Source: Paraburkholderia sprentiae WSM5005 (GTDB lineage: Bacteria > Pseudomonadota > Gammaproteobacteria > Burkholderiales > Burkholderiaceae). From it: DNA of 64,000 nucleotides. Made by a program: the position numbers and the translations under genes. Location: NCBI RefSeq assembly GCF_001865575.2, contig NZ_CP017562.2, positions 1,612,001-1,676,000 of the forward strand, given 5' to 3'. The notes below the pieces were generated by a model. It saw only the letters and a program-made list of their open reading frames with translations, had not been told where the DNA came from and did no database searches. This document shows, piece after piece, positions 10,563 to 19,826 of the stretch (within the stretch, counting starts at the first letter, position 1; every line of letters starts with the position of its first letter).

Positions 10563-10832
10563 GCGTGAAACAACAGGTACATGCATTCGTCTCGAGCGCA
10601 TAGCCAGGGTTTCTTCATACCTCCGAATGAGCGGTAGCGCACACAATCCAGGGGCCAACCGCGTTGACGTCCCCCGTGAAACGCCACATATTGGAAACAG
10701 TGGAAACGCAGGCACTGCCTACGTCTTCGACTTCCGGCGCATGTCGATCGTGATTCCGCGGACAACGCTCCAGCCTCAACACGATCCGAAGCATGCCTTC
10801 ACGGCATCGTTTTCCAAAGGTGGGTCCACGGC

Positions 10833-11906
10833 ATGTCCACCCAGACAGCAACCGGCCAAACTTTTCCCACGCCCTGCAATCGGTGCGGTGGCGCACTGTA
10901 CCGACAGGTCGATGCCTGCCCTTACTGTGGCGCCGCGCATCCGTTCGACCGGGACGATCCGCATATCCGCACGGGCATTCCAGGCAGCCGCGCAAGCGCC
11001 ACGCACAAGCCCTGGCCCCGCTTCGACGGCGAGCTCGGCACACGGGATGGACCCGCGATCGCCGCTGCCGCGATGGCGTCCGAACCCTTGTTGCCGAACC
11101 AGCCGATCATGCACACGGCGATCGTGTCGACCGACACCACTATTCCGCCTGACGAAGATCCGATGTATGCGCCGCGCAGCACCGCGCAGACGATCTGGCG
11201 CGTGTTGTACGTGATCGGCGCGGTTGTCGCGATCGGCCTGGCGTATGTCGCTTATACGCTATTCAGTGACGGTGGCGATTCAGAGGACAAAGGCGTGGAG
11301 CAGATTACGCAGGGCACCGGAACAACGACCGGCATGATCGCGCCGCTCGCGTCGGCGCCGTTGATTGCTCCAGCGCAGACCGCGCACGCGCCGGCCGCGG
11401 CCAAGCCGACGACACCACCCGTCACCGTCATGGCGGCAAAGCCCACGCCCGTCGCGCCCGCCGGTCCCGTCATTGCCGCGACGCCGGCTGCGCCGCCTGC
11501 GCCGCCTGCCGCGCCGCCAATGGCCGCGACGCCCGTTCAGCCCGCACCGCAATTCCACGACGCCGCACAAGCGGTGCAGGTCGCGCGGACCGCGTTCCGG
11601 GCGAACGATCTGTCCGCCGCGCAAGCCGCTCTCGCGGCCGCGCAAACGTTACAACCCGGCAACCGCGACGCGCAAGGTCTGACCGATCAGATGCGACCGC
11701 TCGTCCAGCGTCGCGATACTGCGCTGCAGGCGGCGCAGGCCTGCGTCGCGCAGCAATCGTGGCCGTGCGCGCGTCAGCACGCGAACGAGGCACTCGCGAT
11801 CGACAGCGGCAACGACGCGGCCAAAGTGATCATCGAGCGCGTGATTCGCGAGACCGGCTGGGCGCCGCTGACTCTGCCGCATGCGGCGACGCCGCGAAGC
11901 GACTAG
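10833..11906 (+). CDS. Zinc-ribbon, single-pass membrane protein with TPR-like tail
   Basis: A 357-residue protein of unknown role. Residues about 15-35 form a zinc ribbon (CNRCGGALY and CPYCGAAHP, two CxxC pairs). A membrane helix follows at about 128-148 (VLYVIGAVVAIGLAYVAY), then a Pro/Ala/Thr-rich linker of about 90 residues, and a C-terminal helical region with Ala-rich repeats (FRANDLSAAQAALAAAQ; CARQHANEALAIDSGN) resembling tetratricopeptide repeats. A cytoplasmic zinc ribbon and periplasmic TPR domain would follow from this topology. The composition suggests assembly or envelope scaffolding, but no function can be assigned. Confidence 0.7.
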   Translation: MSTQTATGQTFPTPCNRCGGALYRQVDACPYCGAAHPFDRDDPHIRTGIPGSRASATHKPWPRFDGELGTRDGPAIAAAAMASEPLLPNQPIMHTAIVSTDTTIPPDEDPMYAPRSTAQTIWRVLYVIGAVVAIGLAYVAYTLFSDGGDSEDKGVEQITQGTGTTTGMIAPLASAPLIAPAQTAHAPAAAKPTTPPVTVMAAKPTPVAPAGPVIAATPAAPPAPPAAPPMAATPVQPAPQFHDAAQAVQVARTAFRANDLSAAQAALAAAQTLQPGNRDAQGLTDQMRPLVQRRDTALQAAQACVAQQSWPCARQHANEALAIDSGNDAAKVIIERVIRETGWAPLTLPHAATPRSD

Positions 11907-12120
11907 CGCTCACGCGCGACGCAACCGACTCGGCCGTCGCGCGAAGAATATTGATTCGCATACCGGATCAAATGGCCGCCGTCTGTGCCGAGTCGCACAT
12001 TATCGTGCGTCTTCTGAGCGGCAACAGACGGAGCGACCCTGGCAGCAGCTTGAACATGACATGGCAGCCGGATCACTGGTGCTTGCACGCGCCACGCGTG
12101 AAGCGGGATCAACCTGACCG

Positions 12121-13209
12121 ATGGGTAGAAAGACCATGCTGAAGAGACTTCTGGCGGGCTGGCTGGGACTGGTGGTACTGGCCGTATGTTCGCTGGCCGG
12201 CGCGGAACCGGCGCACTACAAGATCGTCACCGGGCCGGAGCGCGGCACGTATATCCAGATCGGCAACGATCTGTCGAAATGGGTCGCCCAGCCGATCGGC
12301 ATCGACCTCGAAGTGGTGGCATCGAAAGGCTCGGCCGAAAACGTGCAGCGCATGCGCTTCGAGCCCGGCGTGAAGCTCGCGCTCGTGCAGTCCGACGTGT
12401 ACCAGGCGTTCATCGACATGGCCAACTCCGGCAACCCCGATGCGGGCACGACGATCCGGCCGTTGCGGCTGATCATGCCGCTCTACGACGAAGAGATCAA
12501 CGTCGTCGTGCGTGCCGATTCGCCGCTGAAAACGCTCGCCGACATCAAGGGCAAGACCATCAGCGTCGGCCTGCTAGGCAGCGGCACGGCGCAGTCGGCG
12601 ACGACGCTCTATCGCCTGATGTTCGGCCAGCCGATTCCCGAGCAGAACGTCGTGCATCTGAGCAACGAGGACGCGCTCGCCGCGCTGATCGTGAAGAAGA
12701 TCGACGTTGCGATCATCGTGGTCGGCCAGCCCGCGAAGCTGTTCAACGACATGAAGCCCGACCTGCTGTCACAGCTGCGTCTGCTGCCCGCCGATCCCAA
12801 CGCGCCGGAGACGACCCGTGCAAAGCAGACCTACTTTCCGACGACGATCCGCCAGAGCAGCTATCCAGGCTGGCTGAAAGAAGACGTGCCGGGCCTGACC
12901 GTCAAAGCGTTCCTCGTCACCTACGATTACGGCTTGCGCGACACCGTCAGCAATCTGGATCATTTCGCCGACTCGTTGTGCGCGAACTTCGACAATCTGC
13001 AGGAGCATGGCCATCCGAAATGGAAACAGGTGAAGCTCGAATTGCCGACGCTCGTGCGCGGGTGGAAGTACTACGGTCCGGTCGAGAAGCATCTGCGTGC
13101 GTGTCTCGCGAACCGCAGCGCCGCAATGAGCGCAGCGGCCGCGCAGGCCGCGCCGAAACCGCACACGCCTTGCTCGGAACAGGAACGGATGCTGTTGCTG
13201 TGCAAATGA
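12121..13209 (+). CDS. TAXI-family TRAP transporter solute-binding protein
   Basis: A 362-residue periplasmic binding protein. A signal peptide (LLAGWLGLVVLAVCSLAGA) is followed by the TAXI-family hallmark IVTGPERGTYIQIGNDLS, then VEVVASKGSAENVQRM-like and VGLLGSGTAQSATTLY segments. A Cys pair occurs near the C-terminus (TPCSEQ, LLLCK). TAXI proteins hand solutes, often dicarboxylates or glutamate, to a fused 4TM-12TM permease, but no such permease gene is nearby, so the protein is either an orphan receptor or works with a distant permease. ATG 12136 is an equally good start and gives the cleaner signal peptide. Confidence 0.85.
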   Translation: MGRKTMLKRLLAGWLGLVVLAVCSLAGAEPAHYKIVTGPERGTYIQIGNDLSKWVAQPIGIDLEVVASKGSAENVQRMRFEPGVKLALVQSDVYQAFIDMANSGNPDAGTTIRPLRLIMPLYDEEINVVVRADSPLKTLADIKGKTISVGLLGSGTAQSATTLYRLMFGQPIPEQNVVHLSNEDALAALIVKKIDVAIIVVGQPAKLFNDMKPDLLSQLRLLPADPNAPETTRAKQTYFPTTIRQSSYPGWLKEDVPGLTVKAFLVTYDYGLRDTVSNLDHFADSLCANFDNLQEHGHPKWKQVKLELPTLVRGWKYYGPVEKHLRACLANRSAAMSAAAAQAAPKPHTPCSEQERMLLLCK

Positions 13210-13252
13210 GCTTGTAGCCGGGACGCGCGCGCACGGTTCGATTCGATTCGCG

Positions 13253-14692
13253 TCAAACGCGCTCGCGCGCTGTGTCGGCCGACACGGCGCACGCGTCCAT
13301 TGCCCGTTGCAATGCCTCGTACACCTTCGGGCGATTGCATTGCGACACGTTGAAACGCAGAAAGCCCGCCGCCGCTTGCGACGCGCTGAACACGTTGCCC
13401 GGCGCGAACACGACGCCCGCCGTCAAAGCATGACGCGCGACATCGGCGGCATCGAGCGCAACGGGCAAGCGCGCCCATACGAACAGGCCCGCGCGCGGCC
13501 GTGTCCAGATATCGAGGCCCGCATAGCCGAGCCGCCTGACGGTCTCCCCCATCGCATCGGCGAGCTTTGCGCGCATCGCCTCGAGGTGACGCCGATACGT
13601 GCCGTCGACGAGCATCCGATGCACGACGCTCGCCGCGAGCTGACTATTGCCGAACGACGTCGCCAGCTTCAGATCGATCAACGGTTCGATCCATTCGGCG
13701 CGCGCCGCAATATAGCCGCAACGCACCGCCGCCGACAGCGTCTTCGAAAAGCTGCCGATCGACACGACGCGCGCGAGGCCGTCGAACGCGGCGAGGCGCG
13801 GCGCGGCTTCGTCTTCGAAGTCGGCGAAGATGTCGTCCTCGACGATCAGCAGATCGTGCTCGCCGGCGAGCTTGAGCAGCCGGTGCGCGACGGCCGGCGC
13901 GAGCGTCGCGCCGGTCGGATTGTGGATCGCCGAGTTCGTCACATAAAGCCGTGGGCGCTGTTCGAGCAGCGCGCGCTCGAACGCGGCGAGATCCGGTCCC
14001 TGCGGCGTGTACGGCACGCTTACGATTCGCACGCGATGCGCGCGCAGCAACGCCTGAAAGTTGAAATAGCACGGATCGTCGATCAGCACGGTGTCGCCGG
14101 GTTCGAGCAGGAAGCGGCACACGAGATCGAGCGCATGGGTGCCGCCGTCGGTCAGCACGATCTGCTCGGGCGGCGCATCGACGCCGTGCGCGCCGAGCCG
14201 CCACGCGAGTTGCTGACGCAGCGCGGGCAAGCCGGCCGGGCTCGCGTAATCGGCGAGCAGCGACTGCGGATCGCGCGCGACCGCGCGCAGCGCGCGGCGC
14301 ACGCCATCTTCCGGCAGCCACGAAGCCGGCATCCAGCCGCAGCCGGGTTTCAGCACTTTCGAGCCGGTCTCCAGCGACTGCCGCGTGAGCCACAGCGGGT
14401 CGACCTCGCGATCGAGTCGCGGTCCGAGATCGGCGAGCGCGAGCGGCGGCGCATGGCCCGACACGAAAAAGCCGGAGCCGCGCCGCGCGACGATCGCCCC
14501 TTCGGCAACCAGCCGGTCGTATGCTTCGACCACGGTCGACTTCGATACGCCGAGCGTGTCGGTCATTGCGCGAATCGACGGCACGCGCGCGCCCGGCATC
14601 AACGAGCGGCTCGCGATGCGCTCGCGCAGATTGTCCATGACGAGGCCGACGCGCGTGCCCGGCACCGTCTCTTTGGTCCCGCTTTCCGTCAT
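13253..14692 (-). CDS. MocR-family regulator (GntR HTH fused to aminotransferase)
   Basis: A 479-residue MocR/PdxR-type transcription factor. The N-terminal GntR winged helix (ASRSLMPGARVPSIRAM, then VSKSTVVEAYDRLVAEG) is joined to a fold-type I aminotransferase domain. PLP-site residues are visible: NPTGATLAP, the Asp in IVEDDIFADF, and the Schiff-base Lys in IGSFSKTLSAAVRCGY. These proteins usually sense PLP or an amino compound. It is divergent from an EamA exporter, its probable target. Start ATG 14692 leaves the palindromic operator just upstream of the gene; a more upstream ATG at 14773 would place the operator inside the coding sequence and is not favoured. Confidence 0.9.
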   Translation of the reverse strand: MTESGTKETVPGTRVGLVMDNLRERIASRSLMPGARVPSIRAMTDTLGVSKSTVVEAYDRLVAEGAIVARRGSGFFVSGHAPPLALADLGPRLDREVDPLWLTRQSLETGSKVLKPGCGWMPASWLPEDGVRRALRAVARDPQSLLADYASPAGLPALRQQLAWRLGAHGVDAPPEQIVLTDGGTHALDLVCRFLLEPGDTVLIDDPCYFNFQALLRAHRVRIVSVPYTPQGPDLAAFERALLEQRPRLYVTNSAIHNPTGATLAPAVAHRLLKLAGEHDLLIVEDDIFADFEDEAAPRLAAFDGLARVVSIGSFSKTLSAAVRCGYIAARAEWIEPLIDLKLATSFGNSQLAASVVHRMLVDGTYRRHLEAMRAKLADAMGETVRRLGYAGLDIWTRPRAGLFVWARLPVALDAADVARHALTAGVVFAPGNVFSASQAAAGFLRFNVSQCNRPKVYEALQRAMDACAVSADTARERV

Positions 14693-14735
14693 CTGTACTG
14701 CTCCATGTTCGGTACAGTTCGTGCGAACTGTACTG
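14691..14735. promoter_or_regulatory. MocR operator: palindrome plus direct repeat
   Basis: GTACAGTTCG at 14712-14721 is followed by its exact reverse complement CGAACTGTAC at 14724-14733, with 2 bp between. CTGTACTG also occurs twice in the same orientation, near 14693 and 14728. Combined inverted and direct half-sites are typical of MocR/PdxR operators. It lies between the divergent regulator and exporter genes. Confidence 0.75.
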
Positions 14736-14801
14736 TTCTTTAGCTTACCGCTGACGGCCATCGCGCGCATCATGAGACTCTTTCAGCGCAGGATGTAGGC
14801 A

Positions 14802-15689
14802 ATGGACAAAACAACCAACGGCTGGCTCAGCGGTTTCGCGGGCATGCTGATCTTTAGCGGCTCGCTGCCGGCCACGCGGCTGGCGGTGCAGAGCTTCGAT
14901 CCGGTGTTTCTGACGGTGGCGCGCGCGACGATCGCGGGCAGCCTCGGTCTGCTGCTTTTGCTGGTGTTCCGCGAGACGCGCCCCGAGCGGCGCGATCTGC
15001 TGCCGCTGGTGGTGGTCGCGCTCGGCGTCGTGGTCGGCTTTCCGTTGCTGACCGCGCTCGCGCTGCGTCATGTGAGCGCCGCGCATGCGGTCGTGTTCAT
15101 CGGCCTGCTGCCGGTCGCCACCGCGATCTTCGGCGTGTTGCGCGGCGGCGAGCGGCCGCAGCCCGCGTTCTGGCTGTTCTCGGCGCTCGGCAGCGCGGCC
15201 GTGGCCGCGTTCGCGCTGCGGCACGGCATCGACGCCTCGCCGTTCGGCGATGCGCTGATGCTCGCCGCGATCGTCGTCTGCGGGCTGGGCTACGCGGAAG
15301 GTGCGCGGCTGTCGCGTCATCTCGGCGGCTGGCAGGTGATTTCGTGGGCGCTCGTGCTGTCGCTGCCGCTAATGCTGCCGCTCGCGTGGTGGACGCGGCC
15401 GGCGTCGTTCGACGGCGTCGGCGCCGCCGCGCTGTGGGGGCTCGCGTACGTGTCGCTGTTCAGCATGCTGATCGGCTTCGTGTTCTGGTATCGCGGCCTC
15501 GCGCTCGGCGGTATCGCGGCGGTCGGCCAACTGCAACTGCTGCAGCCGTTTTTCGGGTTGCTGCTCGCCGGCGTGCTGCTGCACGAGCAGGTACCGCCGT
15601 CGATGATTATCGTCACGATGATCGTGGTCGCCTGCGTGGGAGGCGCACGGCATTTTTCGCGCGCGGCGCCGGCGCGGCGCGCGGTCTGA
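14802..15689 (+). CDS. EamA-family (DMT) transporter
   Basis: A 295-residue inner-membrane protein of about 10 helices built from two EamA repeats (first half starting WLSGFAGMLIFSGSLPATR, second half GLGYAEGARLSRHLGG onward). The LLQPFFGLLLAGVLLHEQ segment near the end is the typical second-repeat signature. Such carriers usually export amino acids or metabolites. It is divergent from the MocR gene across a shared palindromic operator, which suggests substrate-responsive export of an amino compound. Confidence 0.85.
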   Translation: MDKTTNGWLSGFAGMLIFSGSLPATRLAVQSFDPVFLTVARATIAGSLGLLLLLVFRETRPERRDLLPLVVVALGVVVGFPLLTALALRHVSAAHAVVFIGLLPVATAIFGVLRGGERPQPAFWLFSALGSAAVAAFALRHGIDASPFGDALMLAAIVVCGLGYAEGARLSRHLGGWQVISWALVLSLPLMLPLAWWTRPASFDGVGAAALWGLAYVSLFSMLIGFVFWYRGLALGGIAAVGQLQLLQPFFGLLLAGVLLHEQVPPSMIIVTMIVVACVGGARHFSRAAPARRAV

Positions 15690-15812
15690 CGCGGCTCGAG
15701 CGTCGCACGGCAGACCGCTTTTTTCAGGATCGAATTGCGCGAGTCGTGGATCGATATGTCATCATTTCGCGGATTCGCTCACCCAGCGCCCCGCGCCACG
15801 ACAGGACCACGC

Positions 15813-16382
15813 ATGACTCCGACCCGCTCTCCGCTCGACGCCCCGCTGATTCGCGACGCCACCGAAGCCGACCTGCCGGCGATCCAGGCGATCTACGCGC
15901 ATCACGTGCTGACCGGTGTCGCGTCGTTCGAAGAAATCCCGCCATCGGTCGACGATCTGCGCGTGCGGCTCGCCTCCGTGCGAAGCCACGGACTGCCGTA
16001 CATGGTCGCGGAGATTGGCGGCGACGTCGCGGGCTATTGCTATGCCACGCCGTATCGCCCGCGCGCCGCCTATCGCAACACGATCGAAGACTCGATCTAC
16101 GTCAACGACGCGTATCGCGGACGCGGCATTGGACGCCTGCTGTTGCAGGCGCTGATCGAACGTTGCGAGAGCGGACCGTGGCGCCAGATGATCGCCGTGA
16201 TCGCCGATGGCGGCAGCGGCGGCTCGCTGTCGTTGCACACGCAACTCGGCTTCGAGCTGACCGGTACGTTGAAGGCGGTCGGCTACAAACACGGCCGCTG
16301 GCTCGACACGACGCTGATGCAACGCACGCTCGGCCGCGGCGCATCGACCGCGCCCGACGACGAGGTCGACCGCAAAAGCTAA
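15813..16382 (+). CDS. GNAT N-acetyltransferase, phosphinothricin acetyltransferase-like
   Basis: A 189-residue cytosolic GNAT enzyme. It starts IRDATEADLPAIQAIYAHHV, has the PAT-type region GVASFEEIPPSVDDL and GYCYATPYRPRAAYR, and the acetyl-CoA pyrophosphate loop VNDAYRGRGIGRLLL. The C-terminal GFELTGTLKAVGYKHGRW is characteristic of the PAT/methionine sulfone acetyltransferase group. ATG 15813 is preceded by AGGA at a suitable distance. Its 3' end overlaps the convergent neighbour by 4 bp. Confidence 0.88.
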   Translation: MTPTRSPLDAPLIRDATEADLPAIQAIYAHHVLTGVASFEEIPPSVDDLRVRLASVRSHGLPYMVAEIGGDVAGYCYATPYRPRAAYRNTIEDSIYVNDAYRGRGIGRLLLQALIERCESGPWRQMIAVIADGGSGGSLSLHTQLGFELTGTLKAVGYKHGRWLDTTLMQRTLGRGASTAPDDEVDRKS

Positions 16383-16933
16383 CGCGTGCGCGGCAAACGC
16401 GTAAACAAGGTCGGGTAGTCGATCACGAGACCATCGCTATCCACGCGCATATTCGCCGTGAACTCGCGAAAAATGCCTTCATAGCGATACTCGCCGTTCA
16501 ACTCGTTGCACGTATACGCCTGCTCGACGCGCGTGACCTGCAAGTCCGGCGTCGAGATATACGCGACCTCGATCGGCTGACGCTCGCCTTCGGCCAATTG
16601 CAGGCGGCGGATCGGCAACGTATTGGTGTACGGCGTCGCGGCGATATCGATATCGATGCAACCTTCGATGGCGCTCAGCGTGAGGCCGTGCCCGTCGCGC
16701 CAGTGGCCGTCGCCATCGCCATGCAACTCCAGCTCGCCACCGCCGACGATCTTCAGGCGCGCGTAGCGCGTGCGCCAGCGCGCGTCGCAGCGCACCGCGT
16801 AATGCAGCCCGTACGCTTTGCCATTGCGCTGCCCGACCACGACGCTTTCGACGACGAAGCCGTCGTCGCGCGCATCGAATACCAGATGTTCGATGCCATC
16901 GCCCTCTTCCGAGGCCCATCGGATTTCACGCAT
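16379..16933 (-). CDS. Putative glycolipid-binding protein (DUF1089-like)
   Basis: A 184-residue soluble protein with the beta-rich sequence of the putative glycolipid-binding family: IEHLVFDARDDGFVVES, GLHYAVRCDARWRTR, GCIDIDIAATPYTNTLPI, and the closing GLVIDYPTLFTRL. The family has no established biochemical activity. It is a stand-alone gene that ends within the last codons of the acetyltransferase on the other strand. No signal peptide is seen. Confidence 0.75.
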   Translation of the reverse strand: MREIRWASEEGDGIEHLVFDARDDGFVVESVVVGQRNGKAYGLHYAVRCDARWRTRYARLKIVGGGELELHGDGDGHWRDGHGLTLSAIEGCIDIDIAATPYTNTLPIRRLQLAEGERQPIEVAYISTPDLQVTRVEQAYTCNELNGEYRYEGIFREFTANMRVDSDGLVIDYPTLFTRLPRTR

Positions 16934-17063
16934 CGGCGTCTCCTCGCGAAACGGCGCAGCGGACGCGCCGGGCTCTTATCGTAGCGCTAAAACCGGCGCG
17001 GCATGCCGCCCCAATCCAGGCGCCCACGGCCGGCAAACGCTCAATATCACAAAATGGCGCATC

Positions 17064-17099
17064 GAAAAAAAAAGCTGCGCACGTGATGTGCGCAGCTTT
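17064..17099 (-). terminator. Rho-independent terminator of the porin/TRAP operon
   Basis: A 12-bp perfect stem (AAAGCTGCGCAC at 17071-17082 with GTGCGCAGCTTT at 17088-17099) has a 5-nt loop. On the minus strand it is followed by a run of about nine T, just after the porin stop codon. Confidence 0.9.
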
Positions 17100-17174
17100 G
17101 CGAGACTGACGACGCGAAAAAAACTGCGTCGATGTGGCGGCAAAACAACGCGCCGCCACGTATTCAGTAACTGT

Positions 17175-18386
17175 TTAGAACTTGTGGATGATGCCCACGC
17201 CAACCGCGGTCTGGCTGCGCGACGAGGACGGCGAACCGTTCTGGCCGTCACCGATGCTTGCCACTGCGCTGATGATCGACTTGCCGTTGCCCGACAGCGT
17301 CTGGCCGCTAGCGCGCTGATACGCTTCGAGTGCGTACAGGCCGGTGCGCTTGGACAGCGAGTAGTACTGCGACAGGTTGAACTGGCTGTAGCTAGCCGTG
17401 CTCTGAATGCCGTTCGACGCCGTTGCGCGGGTGTAGCTATAGCCAGCGGCCAGGTCCAGCACCGAGATCGGCTTCCAGTGCAGCACTGCGCCACCGGTAT
17501 TCCAGATCTGCGTGTCGTGGAACAGCGACGCCTGGCCCGCCGTGTATTTGACGTTCGAGTAGGCGAACGAAACGTCCCACTGCGAGTTGAACGCGTAACC
17601 ACCCGTCACTGCAATGCGCTGCTGCTTCGCTGCGCTCTGGAAGCCGTTGTTGATTGCCGAGACGGACGGCTGCGCGCCGTTGTTCGACGCCGTGGAATTC
17701 CACGCCGGGGTGGCAACGGTTGCCGCGTTGTCGATGCGCTGGATACCTGCTGCGATACCGATCGGGCCGTTCAGGTACTGTGCCGCCACGCTCCACGTTT
17801 GGCCGGCTGCGAAGCTGCCCGTGTTGCCGCCCAGTGCGTACGAACCGCTAACCGTCAGACCGGCAAAGCTCGGCGACGTATAAACCAGTTGGTTGTTCAC
17901 CCGGAACGTCGTGTCCAGCGAGTCGATATCACCCGGATGCGCACCGTATGCGCCGGTCAGCCACGTGGTCGGGCTATACGGCGAGAGCAGCGTGTAGTAC
18001 GAGGTGTACCCGCGGCCTGCCGTCAGCGTACCGAACTGCGCGTTCGTCAGACCGACCCATGCCTGGCGGTTGAATGCCAGACCGGACACGCTTTGCGCGC
18101 CAGTTGCGCTGTTAAAGCCTTCTTCCAACTGGAAAATCGTCTTCGTGCCGCCACCCAGATCTTCCGAGCCCTTCAAACCGAAACGGCTGCCTGCCCAGAT
18201 GCCGTTGATCATCTTGACTTGCGAGTTGCCAGCAACGGTCTGCGGTTTCGCCGCCGTGGTCAACGAAGCCGAGCTGTTCTGCCAACCCAGACCCGTATCG
18301 ACGATACCGTAAAGCGTCACGTTGCTTTGCGCATGTGCGCCCAGGGCGACCAACCCCAAGGCCGAAGCTAAGAGAGTCTTTTTCAT
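17175..18386 (-). CDS. Outer-membrane general porin (Burkholderia type)
   Basis: A 403-residue trimeric beta-barrel porin. The signal peptide MKKTLLASALGLVALGAHAQ is followed by the classic first strand SNVTLYGIVDTGLGW, then GSRFGLKGSEDLGGG, FQLEEGFN and FNRQAWVGL (barrel strands and the PEFG-like constriction region), and it ends with a C-terminal Phe in GVGIIHKF. Start at 18386 has AAAGGAG upstream. It lies 80 bp after the TRAP large permease gene with no terminator between, so it can be transcribed with the hexuronate TRAP genes and may provide outer-membrane entry for uronates. Confidence 0.9.
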   Translation of the reverse strand: MKKTLLASALGLVALGAHAQSNVTLYGIVDTGLGWQNSSASLTTAAKPQTVAGNSQVKMINGIWAGSRFGLKGSEDLGGGTKTIFQLEEGFNSATGAQSVSGLAFNRQAWVGLTNAQFGTLTAGRGYTSYYTLLSPYSPTTWLTGAYGAHPGDIDSLDTTFRVNNQLVYTSPSFAGLTVSGSYALGGNTGSFAAGQTWSVAAQYLNGPIGIAAGIQRIDNAATVATPAWNSTASNNGAQPSVSAINNGFQSAAKQQRIAVTGGYAFNSQWDVSFAYSNVKYTAGQASLFHDTQIWNTGGAVLHWKPISVLDLAAGYSYTRATASNGIQSTASYSQFNLSQYYSLSKRTGLYALEAYQRASGQTLSGNGKSIISAVASIGDGQNGSPSSSRSQTAVGVGIIHKF

Positions 18387-18466
18387 TTCTACTCCTTTGT
18401 TAAAAACTTTCTGACGCGGCCTATGCGAGCACCGCTGAGTGTGGGTGAGACGTTTTTTTATTTGGA

Positions 18467-19819
18467 TCAGAACACCGGATGGCCGTTGATGATGCTCGGC
18501 AACCAAGTCGAGAACCACGGGACATACGTGACAATATTGATGGCCGAGAAGATAGCGAGGTAATACGGCCACGCCACCTTAGTAGTTTCCCCTATCGACA
18601 CATTGCCAATTGCACAACCAATGAACTGCACCGAGCCAATCGGCGGATGCACGAGACCCAATGCGCAGTTCAGCAGAATCATGATGCCGAACTGAACCGG
18701 GCCCACGCCGTTGTGCATCGCCATCGGCAGGAACAGCGGGGTCGTGATCAGGATGTGCGCCGCCATGTCGACGAACGTGCCGAGGAACACCTGAATCACG
18801 TTGATGTACAACAACATCAGCCACGGCAGCGAGGTCGCGCCGTCGAGCATGCGTTCGATCGCCTCCGGAATCTCCAGATATGCCATCTGAAAGCGCAGCA
18901 TGTTCGACACACCGATCAGCAGCAGCACCACGCCGGTCGTTTTCGCGGCTTTGCCGAGCGCATGGCCGAGCTTCTTCATCGTCAGCGAGCGATACACGAC
19001 GATGGTCAGAATCAGCGAATAACCGACGGCGATCGCGGCCGCCTCCGTTGCGGTGGCGATACCGCGCGCCACGCAGAACAGAATGATCGCGATGACCATC
19101 AGGCCCGGCACCGCGCCGATAAACGTGCGCAGCACGGCCATCCAGCCCGGGAAACGCTGCAGCTCGGTCGAACCGTCGGGACGGCGCGGATAGCCGAACT
19201 TGACGGCCTGCCAGTAAGCGGCGATCAGCACGAGGCCCATCACCCACAGCACCGGCAACAGACCCGAGAACAGCAGATCGCCGATCGACACGCCGCTCAT
19301 CTGCTTGCCGTTCAGCACCCCGCTCACGCCTTGCGCCGCGAACGCGTAGATGATCATGTTGGTCGACGTCGGCATCAGCGCGCCGGCGAGCGATGAATGC
19401 GTGGTCACGTTGACCGCGTAGGCGGCGCTATAACCTTCGCGCTTCATCATCGGAATCACGACGCCGCCCATGGCCGACGTATCCGCGGTCGGCGAACCCG
19501 ACACGCCGCCGAACAGCGTACAGGCGACCACGTTGGCCATGCCGAGGCCACCGCGGAAATGGCCGACCGTAGCCTGCGCGAAACGCAGGATGCGGTCAGC
19601 GATGCCGCCGTGCAGCATCAGCTCGCCGGAGAAGATGAAGAACGGGACCGCGAGGAACGAGAAGCCGTTCATGCCCGAGATCATCGACTGCATCGCGGTT
19701 GCGGTCGGCAGGCCTTCGAACAGATACGTCAGAACGCAGGACAGGCCCAACGCGAATGAAACCGGAACCCCTAGAAAAAGGAAGACGAGAAAACTGGCGG
19801 TAAGAAGAGCAAGTTCCAT
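18467..19819 (-). CDS. TRAP transporter large permease (DctM-type)
   Basis: A 450-residue inner-membrane protein with about 12 helices, the transport subunit of a tripartite ATP-independent transporter. Family signatures are FFIFSGELMLHGGIA, LFGGVSGSPTADTSAMGG and the Na-site-like THSSLAGALMPTSTNMIIY. The end is LGLVHPPIGSVQFIGCAIG. It follows the small permease by 7 bp and the binding protein further upstream. Context (uronate dehydrogenase, lactonase, hexarate enzymes and a shared operator) points to galacturonate or glucuronate import driven by a sodium gradient. Confidence 0.9.
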   Translation of the reverse strand: MELALLTASFLVFLFLGVPVSFALGLSCVLTYLFEGLPTATAMQSMISGMNGFSFLAVPFFIFSGELMLHGGIADRILRFAQATVGHFRGGLGMANVVACTLFGGVSGSPTADTSAMGGVVIPMMKREGYSAAYAVNVTTHSSLAGALMPTSTNMIIYAFAAQGVSGVLNGKQMSGVSIGDLLFSGLLPVLWVMGLVLIAAYWQAVKFGYPRRPDGSTELQRFPGWMAVLRTFIGAVPGLMVIAIILFCVARGIATATEAAAIAVGYSLILTIVVYRSLTMKKLGHALGKAAKTTGVVLLLIGVSNMLRFQMAYLEIPEAIERMLDGATSLPWLMLLYINVIQVFLGTFVDMAAHILITTPLFLPMAMHNGVGPVQFGIMILLNCALGLVHPPIGSVQFIGCAIGNVSIGETTKVAWPYYLAIFSAINIVTYVPWFSTWLPSIINGHPVF

Positions 19820-19826
19820 GATGGTT

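Noticed and set aside
15344..16984. A 546-codon plus-strand frame over the EamA, GNAT and glycolipid-binding genes
   Set aside because: Arg-rich shadow that spans three recognisable genes.
16818..18371. A 517-codon plus-strand frame opposite the porin
   Set aside because: Compositional artefact; the porin with signal peptide, barrel strands and terminal Phe is on the minus strand.
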